This document shows positions 1 to 11,145 of a DNA stretch of 64,000 bases, piece after piece; positions within the stretch are counted from its first letter, which is position 1; each line of letters opens with the position of its first letter. The translations under genes and the position numbers were made by a program. Origin of the DNA: Siphonodentalium dalli (Eukaryota > Mollusca > Scaphopoda > Gadilida > Siphonodentaliidae); assembly GCA_032622095.1 (NCBI GenBank), contig CP136063.1:219499982-219563981 (forward strand). The letters are read 5' to 3'. The notes under the pieces are model-generated. The model ran no database searches, was not told the DNA's origin, and saw only the letters and a program-made list of their open reading frames with translations.

Positions 1-450
1 GGTCCCCATATCATCAGATTCCAACAACAAGATTTTTTTAAATGCCTTTTCAGTTGTCAGAATCGATTAATTGTTCAAATATATCAATACTAACCATAGT
101 CAACTATAGCATAAAATCGACAAAAACCTGTAATTTATCAAGTTTTTGTTCAATGAATATTGCCAGTTTGTCAAATATCTGACAAAAAAAAAACTTAATT
201 TTAGAGTTATCCATCTTTTTCTGCAATTTGGTCAGAGAAAGTATTCTCGTCTGCTGTTTACTGGGCCACTTAAAATTAAAATAATAGTCTTATAAAAATT
301 TATATCAGATCACGCTGAGCTTTGATGGGTGGGTTCCTCGACCCGGATCAATTTTTTTTTACCTCCGCAGCAGTCCGAAGTCAAGGAAATAGTAATCTGC
401 GAGGGTTAATTCAGATTGAGTACCTTTAACAGATGTGACTGTTTTATGCA
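1..450. repeat. Interspersed repeat, inverted relative to 40020-40430
   Basis: This stretch reads as a diverged reverse complement of 40020-40430. Matching landmarks, in order, are the start (GGTCCCCATATCATCAG against CTGATGATACGGGGACC), the TCAGAATCGATTAATT word, the TGGGTGGGTTCCTCGAC word near 330, and the AAATAGTAAT and ACCTTTAAC words at 390-430. No coding frame is seen. The window starts inside or exactly at the edge of the element, so its true end is unknown. Confidence 0.7.
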
Positions 451-1570
451 TCGATAATGACATTGATTGCTTATTAATTACAACAATCTGCATAAATACG
501 TTTTATGGAGAAAATATATTAAAAACACTAAAATAGTAAATCTACCCAGGTGATACTTAAAGTGATATGAAACACTCCGTTTGTGTGATCAAATAGAAAT
601 GGAGAATAATGTTGCTCATGGTAGTTATTTTTACGAATATTAATAAAAATTTATAGCACACATCGTCATTCTTATATATTAATTAAATGCAATGACTCTT
701 GGTGGCGAAATCATTTGCGTTAGTTTATCGCCGATTGTTGCGTCCCGAATCGAGATGTAAATATTTACAATTAATCGTAGTTCAGACGATGCTTTCTATG
801 GAGTGGTATGGCCGATTTCTTTGAGTTTTTCGGCGATGTTAGTATAATACTACATTCCCACAGTTGGCATAGCGCCTGGGTACTAACTTGTCAGTTCTAC
901 ACACTTGAACAAGTCCATAATATGTCTTTAATATGTCTGGACATCATCTGCTCTTTAAACGGAAAATTTGGGTGCTAAAATATTTATACCATAGTAAAAC
1001 TACATCGTAGTTAGGAAAATAGTTCTTATGTAACATTCATTTAAAATTGAAGTTGTCATAATTTCAATTAGTTATGAGGAAAATTGCTTGCATTTCATTC
1101 AAATGTAGCTTGCTAGTGTTATATGATCTTGGACAAATATGAATGGGAATATCAAGTGACTGATGGCTTAGAAACAGGTTGACATGACGAAATGTTCACA
1201 TCACTATGCGTGAAGCAAATTCCTTATTGCGCTGTGTGTGTGTCTGTGGTGAGAATATACATCCCAAGCCATGAATGCAGATTTTTTCTGATATCATGCA
1301 ATTTTTTTTCAAAATCATTTCTAAGACAAATTACAGCTTCAAAATGAATTGAAACAATCAGATTCATATAGTGGTGCATGCTATAGCCTCATACAAGTGA
1401 GGGGGCTCAATAATTAAAATTTTTGTCCACAATTTCTCCCTTTAACAGTTGAAACCATGGGGTGGGTCTGGTTTTGGTCGAGGAAAAAAATTGCAGTGAA
1501 AAAAAATCCATTCTCATCTTTTCTCATAGTTGATCATGGCTTTTTAAACTTATTATACATAGAGGATACC
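451..1570. other. AT-rich stretch without a recognised gene
   Basis: About 1.1 kb of AT-rich sequence with stops in all frames at short intervals. I see no splice-bounded coding frame, RNA gene or clear repeat. It lies downstream of the 3' end of the minus-strand coiled-coil gene. Confidence 0.5.
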
Positions 1571-1702
1571 TGTGTGTTTTGAGTGAATACCGGAAGTATC
1601 TAATGAGTGGTCACAGTGAGATACTGGAATCATCACATGTGATGATTCCAGTATCTCACTGTGACCATGTATGAGGTAAATCCGGTATTCACTCATGACA
1701 CA
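1571..1702. repeat. Foldback palindrome (hairpin repeat)
   Basis: The core at 1609-1666 is a perfect 58-bp palindrome centred between 1637 and 1638 (TCACATGTGA at the centre). Outside it, arms around GAGTGAATACCGG (about 1581-1593) and CCGGTATTCACTC (about 1682-1694) pair again, extending the inverted repeat to about 130 bp. This is typical of a MITE-like foldback insertion. It sits about 350 bp downstream of the coiled-coil gene's stop codon. Confidence 0.85.
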
Positions 1703-2046
1703 AAGGTTTTCTTTTTATTATATTATATACAGAAAGACCATGTGGTTCAATAAAATACTGTCGATAACTCAGAATACACATGCTTCAAATGTGTGTAATC
1801 TATCTTCTGTTGACCCAATATTCTTTGCCGATTGAGCTAAATACATATGATGTCATTTACGTTACCATTGACTTATTGGCCACCTTTCTACTTATTGGCC
1901 AACTTTTTCACTTATGGCTTTTGTTACTTATGATACAGGTAGCGTTCTACTTATTGCAGCCGATAACCTATAGCTAATTAATGATGGTGTGTATGTAAAT
2001 GTACCTTCTGCCGCAGTCCATCTGTTATTGTCAAGACTTGGTTTTT

Positions 2047-2262
2047 TCATTGTTTTTTTTTTCTTAGCCCAAGACCTGAGCTAATACTCAGCTCTTCCTG
2101 GCTGAACAGCATGTCAATGTGTTGGTTGAATAAGTATCCTGCTGGATCAGGTTTGCTACTCGCAGCAGCTTGTGCCTTGGACAGGGTTGTTATATTCACC
2201 AAAAGATCCGCAAATCTCTCTGGATGGTTGGCGTCCACCAACAATTGTCCCAAGACAATAGT
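2047..2262 (-). CDS. Coiled-coil protein, terminal exon
   Basis: The acceptor is CTATTTAG at 2263-2264, giving a phase-0 exon of 71 codons and a TGA stop. The peptide starts TIVLGQLLVDANHPERFADL and ends in a basic GLRKKKQ tail. Its balanced composition and lack of repeats look like real protein. A TTTATT word near 1714 (AATAAA on the minus strand) is a possible poly(A) signal about 330 nt downstream. Confidence 0.75.
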   Translation of the reverse strand, partial: TIVLGQLLVDANHPERFADLLVNITTLSKAQAAASSKPDPAGYLFNQHIDMLFSQEELSISSGLGLRKKKQ

Positions 2263-5200
2263 CTAAATAGAATAGAAACATATAATGCTGTATTAGGATG
2301 ATCAATTTTTATAAGCCCGTTTTGAAAAAAAAAAACATATTGAAAATGTATGTTATTAGTATGTCTGTCTGTTTGTTTGTCTTTTTTTGTTTCTGGATGA
2401 TAACTTTAGTAAGTTAGCTGAACTGAGTCTGAACTTACAGCCCTGGGAATTAGCCTAGGTCTTAAGCAGAGACAACATCAGTTTGCCAAGGCAATATTTA
2501 GGCAATAATATTGCCTAGGTAGAAAATACGTTCATTACAGGGTGGGGGGGGGGGGGGGGCCGGAAAAAAACTGCAGACACAGGGTGGAAAAAACTGTTTT
2601 TCTTCGGTATGGGTACCCCCCCCCCCCAAAACAGCAAAAACTGCAGTTTTTTCTACTAACCATTTGCCCCCCCCCCCCCCCCCCCCCCCCCATCAAATCT
2701 ACCCCAGCCGGACAACAACTCGGTTTGACCGGAAACCGAAAAAAAACACCGGAGCATACAATTCACGAGAAGGTGCTTGGTAACTTAGTTTAGATTATTA
2801 TGACTAAAATGGTCATTGTCTACCAGTAGAACGCAGATTTGTACTTCGTGATGTCATGACATGTACAAACATGTATATTGGTGATCGCAACGCTTTGTAT
2901 GCACTTTAAAAAATGACAACTAGTCATTACCTCGACTTTGAAAAAGATGCAAATGAGATGAGTGAGATACCAGCATATAACTGTTTTCTGATACCATTGG
3001 AGGAGAAATTGTTTAATACATGGGATAGTTCTGCAGTAAAATTTTGCCAGATAAGCGATCGCCAGGGTAGAATTCTGCATTCGACTGGTAGACACTGACA
3101 TAGTCGGCATTATTAAGAGGGTGGTTAATGGGGTCAATATCGCATGTAAACCAAGACAGTGGTTATCCAAAATTGTTTTAGGTGGATTGTACTACTCATG
3201 TATATATGATTTGGATATTAAGGTTAATCCATATTCTATAAAATGAGAGAAAATTGAAGTTGTGAGTCTGAAAATACATATTTGGAAAAAAATTACATGC
3301 AATTTTTTTCCGACAACCCCCCCCCCCCCCCCCCCCCTCCTAAATGAATAAGGAAAAAATTTACGTGTAAATTTTTTACCGCCTAGGTACCCCCCCCCAC
3401 CCGGTACGTTGTGTCCCGCAGTTTCCCCCCCCCCCCTGTTCATTATGTTACTAACTTTCATGCTGTCAATCAAAATTAAAACCTCTTTACTAGTGTCCAA
3501 ACTGACTACCTTTCACTCTTCTTTACATACCGGTATATTATTCTGCAATATCATCTATACAGTGACATTGACTTAATTTGACTACAAGGACACTGTTCGG
3601 GAGATGGTTGGGAAATTGTACATATATGTTGAGTAGTGGCCTGGAAAAAGTGTTTCCAAATTTAACTAAGAATTTAGTGTTGAAATTGTCCACAATGTCT
3701 TATAACTAAAAGTAACTCCTCAGTTTGTTTTTATTTGGATATCTTTTATCAAATTGGACAATCTAAATCACCTAGAGGTAGAGCTCATTTTAAACCGAAA
3801 CGAAGTTTAATTGTTAGCTACCGTAGCTGAGTCAAATACATATATGTACATGTAAAACTTGACAACATTAAAGAAGGTTGCTCTTTTATGCATGCCTATC
3901 ATGTTCCTATATCGTGATAGGCATGTATGGGAGGCCAAATTCACATTTAATAATTAATTGTGCTTAAGCGCAATCAATTGCGCTTAAGCGCGCAATTAAT
4001 TAATAATTGCGCTTAAGCACAATTAATTGCGCTTAAGCGCAATTCATGGTTATATGTAACAAAACACCCCTGGTGAATAAATAGGTTTCTCCATAACTTA
4101 GCATTAACTCCTATTGACACGTCACTTCTTGGTTTCATTGGTTTGGATGGGTAGGGAGCTAGCCCAACTTCTTTATCAAAATGGCTAACTCGCAATAGTA
4201 TCACCTTCTGTTTTAGTTGGAGCGATTCGTGATAGCATTATATTATCTTCGGTATATATTAGTTGGGGCTACTTGCAATAGCATTACTTTCTGTATTAGT
4301 CGGGGCGACATTGATTTTCTTCAATTTTCGAGTATACAGGCACACCATGAGGGAAGCAAGCCCTCGGTGACACCACATTCACACTATATGATCATGGAAA
4401 TACTATAGATTTGGGCAAGAGCTGCTGATTTAATAAGAAAAACTAGAGCTTCAGGACTGAGACACAAAAGCTCCAGTAATTACACACCATTTTTTGGACA
4501 GGGATGCTGATAATATGAAAATAGGGTTTTTTCCCCCTGATTTAAGTCAATAAGTAAACCATACAGTAATGCTCTAATTAATCGACTCCTTAACCACAGC
4601 AGAATTATGGATAACTTTTCAGGATTTAGTCGGAAATATGGCTTGTTGCCATTCATCGGAAAGCTCTCGAGAGCTTTTCGATGAATGGCAACAAGCCATA
4701 TTTCCGACTAAATCCTGAAAAGTTACCCATAATTCTGCTGTGGTTAAGAAGTCGATTAAATAGAGCATTACTGTATGAGGTAAGAAAGCCCTCATGCAGT
4801 GACACCGCATGCATGTATAGGATATTACCATAGTAAAGGCTAAAATCTGTGCAAAAATACATTAAAAACATCATACAAAACATTACTAGAGTTCCGGGAA
4901 GGCGACATCAATTCTTTGGATAGAGGGATGCTGATAATATGTAATTAGGGGATTCTCCTTGTTGAACACATACTCACAGTTTGACTGTTGAGTACAGGTC
5001 AAAATTAGCCCAATGCTCATCTTGTGTTGCTAGGTGATACACCAGGTCATGCTAATAGTTTATGGGTAGGTTAGATAGTAGTCACAATTACGCTTAAGCG
5101 CAATTGATTGCGCTTAAGCGCAATTAATTGCACTTAAGCGTAATTAATTACGCTTAAGCGTAAATGCCCTATTTGCGCTTAAGCACAATATGTGGTATTT

Positions 5201-8200
5201 GCGCTTAAGCGCAATTGATTGCGCTTAAGCGCAATTATTTGCGCTTAAGCGCAATCAATTGCGCAATTCATTATTAAATGTGAATTTGGCCTCCCATAGG
5301 CATGGGCACGATATGATACAGGCATTGTTTTAAAGTGTACCCCAATACAATGAAATCATGATCAGAATCATTACAGGCCTATTTCAGACTAACAAATTTG
5401 TCCACAACATCACACTGAAGTTGACTGAACATCATAAAGATTTATAACATTTTATCAAATTAGTAGGACAAAACATAATAAATTTGATCAGACTAAGTTT
5501 TTGAATTTTTCACCAACAAGTCCACAATATGTCTTGAATAAGTAGCTTTTCTCTGAAGAATAATTTACCTGTTTAAAAGGCTTTCCCAGCAAAGCAATTC
5601 CCAATTCCCTTCCAATATATGTCAATTGACGCTGTTGACTGGCTATGAAGAAAATACAAAATTCATGTTTGAATACAGACATGTAGGTCTGTAAATCAAA
5701 TTTAATGTGGGCGATTGATCCAAATGTGAAATCTAAGATGGTCACTGGAGGCCATGTTTTTTTTATCAAATATGGGGGAAAATCTGTGGTTCTCATCTAG
5801 AGGTCATACCTGAGATCTATTTAAAAAAAAGATGTTGATTTGCTTGCGTTCCATAGAGTATGGATGCAAGTTGGTCGACCAACTTGCATCAACCAACTTG
5901 CATCCATACTCTATGAAACAAAATCAACATCCATTACTTATATTCACATTTAATCAAGTCAACTGGCAGACTAAAAGAGTTTTAAGCGCCCATTTCCAAC
6001 ATTATTATCGTGGCTCGGTGCAAGTTGCGTCTACACAAAAATGGTGCAAGTTGGGGTCAGCATGCGACGTCATGTGACATAATTTCAACCAACCAATGTC
6101 CTGCATTTATATTCCACAATACAAATGCATGTGTGAGTGTAAATATATAAAAATTGGTGACGATTGGAGGAAGAGGAATGTGGCCTGTAGGATGTGATGA
6201 TGGTATTCAGTTATCCAAAAAAAAGAGAGGCCGATCATGATCGGCAGATGTTATCCCATCCCTTAGCGATAGGAAATTACTATGATCGGAATCATAAATG
6301 AGAGTTTTGGTGTTGAATTATAGAGTATACTGTTATGTACTATTATAGACAAATGTCCATAACAAAAAACTTATTGGAATTTATAGGTCACTCACATTTA
6401 TATAAGAGAATGCACTGGTACAGCTAAACCACCACAGCCTTGGGTTAAATGTGAAAGGTGGCCTGGACATGGAATACTTGGGTTAAGAGAGTCCAATTTA
6501 AGTTTACAATAATAATGTATCAAATTCTAACAACAATATAATATACAGATAAGCCACCTGACTGCTGACCCATTAATATCAATTATATGGCAGAGCTGTC
6601 AACAAATCACAAGAATTGTTTATGTTGAACACTGACCTCTCTATTAAACCAATAACAATTATAATGACTTCAGCCCATCTGAAGATATCACTCTGCAGCA
6701 CAAATGTCCAAGTCTAATGTTAATACCATGTGATGTTTATTGCTTTCTTTATCAGATTATTTGCGCATCAATTGGCATAAGAGACATCAGAAAATAATAT
6801 AGCCTTATCAATAGCTAAGTAATTCAAAGGCATGGGTTGGAATTTGTGAATTGGGTTTAAAGTCGCTCCAAACAAATTTACCAGTACATAACACAAGATT
6901 ATGGACCGATTTAAACCAAATTTGGTGTGGTGACTCAGGATACCCTTAGCAGAGTTATAATGGTGTTAGTTTTTCAAATTTTGTTACTTTAATTTTTATT
7001 TTTTTATTATTTAAACAAAAAATATTTTATTATATATTATTTTTATTTATTTATTTATATTCATTTTTTTATATATATAAAATATATAGAAAATATTTGA
7101 GTTATCGCACCATGCGTAAAGTGTCTACGTACAGACAGACAGACAGACGCACGGCAAGTGGTCAATCCAGACAACGACACTATGTTTACCATACTATGGT
7201 ATGGGTAAACATAAAAACAAAATGTAAAATCCAAGATAGTCATGTATTTTAATGAATATTCCACAAAAAAATGATGGCTTACATCTATTTAAGCTCATCC
7301 GAAATATCCATAGAAATTTTTTGACAAACAGATGAGGGATGTGGACTGTATGGTGTGCTGAAGGATTTAGTCTTGCAAAAAAAAATTCTAGTTTTCAAAT
7401 ACACCTACTTCCAGTATTTTCATCTGATGAGATTGTTTCTACCCTCTTCTCTGTGACATGTGATTCACCATCTGGCTGGTGCAATTCTGTGAGAGAATAT
7501 GTGGAGAAAACAGAAGTTTATATTTGTGACATACATAATTTATCTGTCACTGAACATGTCTGCAGTGACAGAGTATAGATATGAATTTCAATAATACACA
7601 CTTTCAATGTTGGCCCTCAATGGAATAAGGTGTTGATAGGTTAACTGGATCATGGATAATCAGTGTTTGCTAAGTGTCACTGACCTTATTACTGCATGGG
7701 ATCTTCTTGATCTTGACCAGTTGTTATTGTGGGACTTTAAAGACATGATTTTGAACCACTCCCATATCTGGTCCACTAAATTCACTCAAAAGAACCCTGC
7801 CTTGACCAAACAAGTGTTATCGCCATAGGTTCATGATGAACCGTTCATCCAGTTATCCCATCAACATGCTATAACTTTTTTTAGGTGAACTAATAGAAGA
7901 ACTTACAATTCGGAATAATAGTACAGGGTGGAAAATCTCCAAAATCATAATAACAGTACAATTTGGAACAATAGCACAGGGTACTTAATTATAAGAGTAC
8001 CAGATATTCCCTATACTAGTACATAGTTTATCATGTGTTTATCTCTCACATTTACAATAATTTATTGTAAATATTAACAATAGACACTAGTGAATATAAA
8101 GTTAAATACATGTATGTACCCATTAACTGCAGTAAACATGTATACTTCTATTTTTGAGCAGTTCATACTGACATTTTATTAATCAAAGAATTAGGCAGGT

Positions 8201-9369
8201 TCACATATCAGACATGGTAAAAATTATTAAACGTACAGGGCCAACTAAGGAACGTATAGGTGCACATTTCAATTGAAAAAAAAAATAAACATATATGTAT
8301 GACTATAAGGCACTCGAGAGTAACAGTTACCAATTTCTTGCTGTTTATCTTGCTGTTTCTGTTCATCTTGCTGTTTCTTTTCCTCTAGTTTCTTCTGAGC
8401 TAAAAAGTTTGAAGAGTTTCATTTCAGTATGGTACATGTATAAGATTTCTTTTCAAATCTATACATTTGAACTTGAGACCAAGAAAATATAACTATTCAA
8501 GCCTGCTAAGTGCAAATATTGTGCAATTTTCTCCAATTTAACAGGGCTGCACATATCAAAGGAATAAGGCAATATCAAAGAATGAACACACATAACTCAT
8601 AAGCCAGTGCTCCCTTACATTTTATTTTAGCAATTTAATATTGTTCTTGAGATATATTTATGGTTTTACCACTATGGGTGAAATTAGTTAGTCCTTATTG
8701 TTTATTTTAACGGACACCCACAATACAGCAGCTGCCAAAAGCCATTTCCAAAAAATTAAAATTTATAATAATAATCCAGTTTCAGATATTAAAAGTTATG
8801 AAGTCACAACAATTAATTTCTTCAGATAAAGTCAACAGTTTAAAAATAATAAAGTCTTCAATTTAGTTAAAATTTCAGATTAAGTCTCCCTAAATTTCCT
8901 GAAGTCTCCCTAAATTTCCTGGAGGGAGACTTCAAGTCTCCCTGTTCTGAACCTCTAGCCTGAGGCCTGGGGTGAATATCTGAAAAGTGTGCAATTTGAA
9001 GTTACGACCATTAGCCTTATAATTACAGAAGTGTGTGCAACAGGAAAAAAACAAATAATATTTTGTTCTATTAAAGTATCATAGTACTTATAAAGAGGTA
9101 CATGTATGTGAGGCTCCCTATGGGATATATGGGAGACTGGCACAATATATTTAATGCTGCACCAGTCATGAAGGTGTTAAAAATGCACCAAGTCAAATCT
9201 CAAATTTTAAATTGTGAAACACTATAATTAATGACATGGTTAAAAATATTTTAACAATTAATGAAAATATCACAACTTCAAGTAAAAGTACTGTAACAAA
9301 CAACATACCACAAAATAATTGAACATTTCTTGATTCCAGTTCTTTGACATTGTCCTCCAGTTTTTTTTG
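2047..9369 (-). CDS. Unrecognised coiled-coil protein, last four exons visible
   Basis: Four minus-strand exons fit one frame: 9309-9369, 8331-8399, 5569-5642 and 2047-2262, ending in TGA at 2049-2047. All have AG acceptors and GT donors. The phases agree at each join: G+CT gives Ala, G+CC gives Ala, and the last join is phase 0. The first two exons are rich in Gln, Lys and Glu with heptad-like leucines and begin with similar QKKLE words, suggesting a coiled coil and perhaps an exon duplication. The last two give a more globular C-terminal tail of about 95 residues (ELGIALLGKPFKQ, then LLVDANHPERFADLLVNIT). I cannot name the family. Upstream exons were not found. One intron carries the foldback element at 3892-5325. 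Confidence 0.75.
2263..3891. other. Intron sequence with poly-G/poly-C repeat copies
   Basis: This is part of the last intron of the coiled-coil gene. It holds long G or C homopolymers at about 2544-2560, 2618-2628, 2667-2691, 3318-3337 and 3425-3437. They are embedded in GGAAAAAA/CTGCAG-like sequence that recurs near 14.9-15.5 kb, so this looks like a repeat family rather than isolated slippage. No coding exon is seen. Confidence 0.5.
3892..5325. mobile_element. Foldback element with GCGCTTAAGCGC subterminal arrays
   Basis: The ends pair as inverted repeats. Left 3905-3957 (ATATCGTG, then GGGAGGCCAAATTCACATTT) matches the reverse complement of right 5270-5315 (AAATGTGAATTTGGCCTCCC, then CACGATAT). 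Just inside each end is a run of the self-complementary word GCGCTTAAGCGC separated by AATTAATT-like spacers, at about 3958-4042 and 5090-5265. The left tip adds its own hairpin (3891-3925). The interior encodes nothing recognisable and contains a second, nested palindrome. The element is non-autonomous and lies inside a coiled-coil gene intron. No clear target duplication is visible. Confidence 0.85.
4560..4777. repeat. 218-bp near-perfect palindrome nested in the foldback element
   Basis: The two 109-bp arms are reverse complements with few mismatches, centred at 4668/4669 on AAGCTCTCGAGAGCTT. The outer ends are CATACAGTAATGCTCT and AGAGCATTACTGTATG. A single arm recurs alone at 62788-62895, showing that this is a dispersed foldback family rather than a local accident. 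Confidence 0.9.
5569..5642 (-). CDS. Coiled-coil protein, penultimate exon
   Basis: The acceptor is TTCTTCATAG and the donor GTAAAT. The 74 nt consist of two bases plus 24 codons, ending in phase 0. It encodes QRQLTYIGRELGIALLG and then KPFKQ. The incoming phase matches the 8331-8399 exon. Confidence 0.7.
5831..5931. repeat. 101-bp inverted repeat
   Basis: The outer arms GATGTTGATTT and AAATCAACATC, then CCATAGAGTATGGATGCAAG and its complement, fold around a central GTTGGTCGACCAAC. The word CAACTTGCATC is repeated in the right arm. It lies in an intron of the coiled-coil gene, about 190 bp upstream of the 5569-5642 exon in transcript order. Confidence 0.85.
5932..8330. other. Intron with a retroelement-like tail and no extra exon seen
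   Basis: Non-coding AT-rich sequence. The part at about 7090-7215 (GAGTTATCGCA, GTAAAGTGTCTA, a GACA run, then GTGGTCAATCC and ACGACACTATGTTTACC) is shared with 59590-59705 and is probably a 3' fragment of a dispersed LINE or SINE. The GAGAGGCCGATCA word near 6226 recurs near 56404. Confidence 0.5.
8331..8399 (-). CDS. Coiled-coil protein, internal Gln/Lys-rich exon
   Basis: The acceptor is CTTTTTAG and the donor GTAACT. The 69 nt consist of two bases closing the previous codon, 22 codons and one base. The peptide is almost entirely Gln, Lys, Glu and Asp (starting QKKLEEKKQQ), consistent with a charged helix. The other two frames contain stops. Confidence 0.65.
9309..9369 (-). CDS. Coiled-coil protein, internal exon (first visible)
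   Basis: The exon is preceded by ATTTTAG and followed by GTATGTTG. It has 61 nt: 20 codons plus one base. The frame begins QKKLEDNVKELES and has spaced leucines typical of a coiled coil. Its phase-1 end joins the 8331-8399 exon, completing an Ala codon. The 5' boundary is less certain than the others because the acceptor is followed by an A run. Confidence 0.6.
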
Positions 9370-10591
9370 CTAAAATGTTTTAAGAGTTTCATTTCAAGAT
9401 AGATATTGGATAATTTCAATCTTTCAAATTAATGATATGAAGCAAGGAACACTCAGGACGCTCAAGTCGCTGATAAACAAATGCCAATGGTCCAGCCAAT
9501 GACATATACTGGAAATAGTTCATTTATAAAGGATCTCAGTTGAGTTTCTATTTAATACCGGTATATGGAATTTATTAACCGAGTTCATTAAATTTGATTT
9601 GAGCAAAGGTTTACCGAGGCTCAAATCGAATTTACATGATTAAATAAATGCAAAGTTTTTATTGAAAACAACAATCATAAACTTCAGCGATCACAAGTCA
9701 TTTAAATTATGATGTGACATCATCGCACGCACTAATATTACACGTGTGTCTTACCAATAATTATGAAGCTGGTTTTGTGAATTAATTACATGTATCAGCA
9801 TGTATGTGATAAATTAGAAATATGTTTCCAGAGTGCCATAATATTGGATACGGTACAAAATTCATGGAAATAACTTCTTTATGGTTTTCTTTGTTTAAAT
9901 GTTATCACCCTACTACTATGTGTGACATAATTATTATTTCGACGACACTAATATTTATTATTACAGCATGTAAAAAAAACATTTTAAATGTCGCATACCA
10001 AAAACGACTACATAATTATTGTTTCATTGCTTTACTGTGACCAGCAAACATGCGAAAATGCTGCATGTTTTTTATCTGTACATATCGGTCTAATTTGTCA
10101 TGTGCTGAGAGCAACATAATGTACAACACAAATTTGTCGCTTTCAACGTGAACAACAAAACATCTGACATTATCACATTTTTTGTGGCTCACCGAAAGCG
10201 ACAAATTAGGTTCGAAAGCAATGAAACATCAAGTCATCAACATTTTGTCACTTGTAAGTTTATTGCATGACAAATTATGTAAAATGTCACATGTTTTCTT
10301 GCATTCCGAAGGCGACACAACCTCACAAAACTTCACTTGCAACAAAATGTGCGACATAATGTTTTGTCAATTTGAACTCGCGATGACTAATGTTGCATTA
10401 GCAAATGGTGAATTTGTATTCATCCAAACCTAATTTCAATTATCAGATTATCTAAAAATCTTAATTTTTTTTATTGAGAAGTTGTCTCCAAATTGTGATA
10501 GGCCTAGAAACACAATTAAAATGTCAACTGGTCAACTAGTCTGACTCAGACCTGGTAATATGGCTAATGGGATAAGCCATGATCAGCAGAT
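9370..10591. other. No gene seen; recurring GACAAAATGT-like words
   Basis: No splice-bounded exon could be joined to the 9309-9369 exon. A small inverted repeat (AAATTTGATTTGAGC against GCTCAAATCGAATTT) lies at about 9590-9635. The part at 10016-10430 repeats short words on both strands (GCGACAAATT, TGTGACATTTT, GACAAAATG), possibly a very degenerate old repeat. Confidence 0.4.
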
Positions 10592-11145
10592 CAGGTCAGG
10601 CACATCCTTAATTCCACTATTATAGTGATATTCCACTATTATAGTGGTATTTGACCATTACCGTTTTGTTAATTTGATAAAAGTGCGATAATCCAAAAGC
10701 ATATTTCCCACCAATATTATTCAAAATCAGATCGCACTAACTCGATACCATGCATATAGTTTGTCCAGGAGCATTATTATTTAATCAATCATGACGACAC
10801 ACGCTAAGCAACTCAATTTAATAGCATGTAATTAGTCGAAATATTGTTATGAAGGAGCAATTGAGTCATCCTGCTATTGTCATTTAGAACTGGATATATT
10901 AGTAATAGTATAATATTATTGAATATCAAAGCTGGCGCAAGAGATTGCACAACGAATTTTGTCGGAAGACGGTTCATATTCGCTGCGATATTGTTATGAC
11001 TTATGGGTGACATTTGGCTGTGCACTGGTATGCGCCGTCTTCTATTCCCTACGCAAATAAAGGAAACATGAATATGTTATAGTCAAATATCACTATAATA
11101 GAGGAATATCGCTATAATAGTGCAATTCATGATGTGCCTGACCTG
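10592..11145. mobile_element. MITE-like element with about 65-bp terminal inverted repeats
   Basis: The left end CAGGTCAGGCACATC at 10592 is matched by GATGTGCCTGACCTG ending at 11145. The similarity continues inward for about 65 bp. Each arm carries two copies of the near-palindrome CACTATTATAGTG or its variants. No transposase frame is present in the 554-bp element. The target duplication is not obvious. Confidence 0.8.

Noticed and set aside
2542-2793. Frame with poly-Gly and poly-Pro stretches
   Set aside because: It is a translation of G and C homopolymers in an intron repeat.
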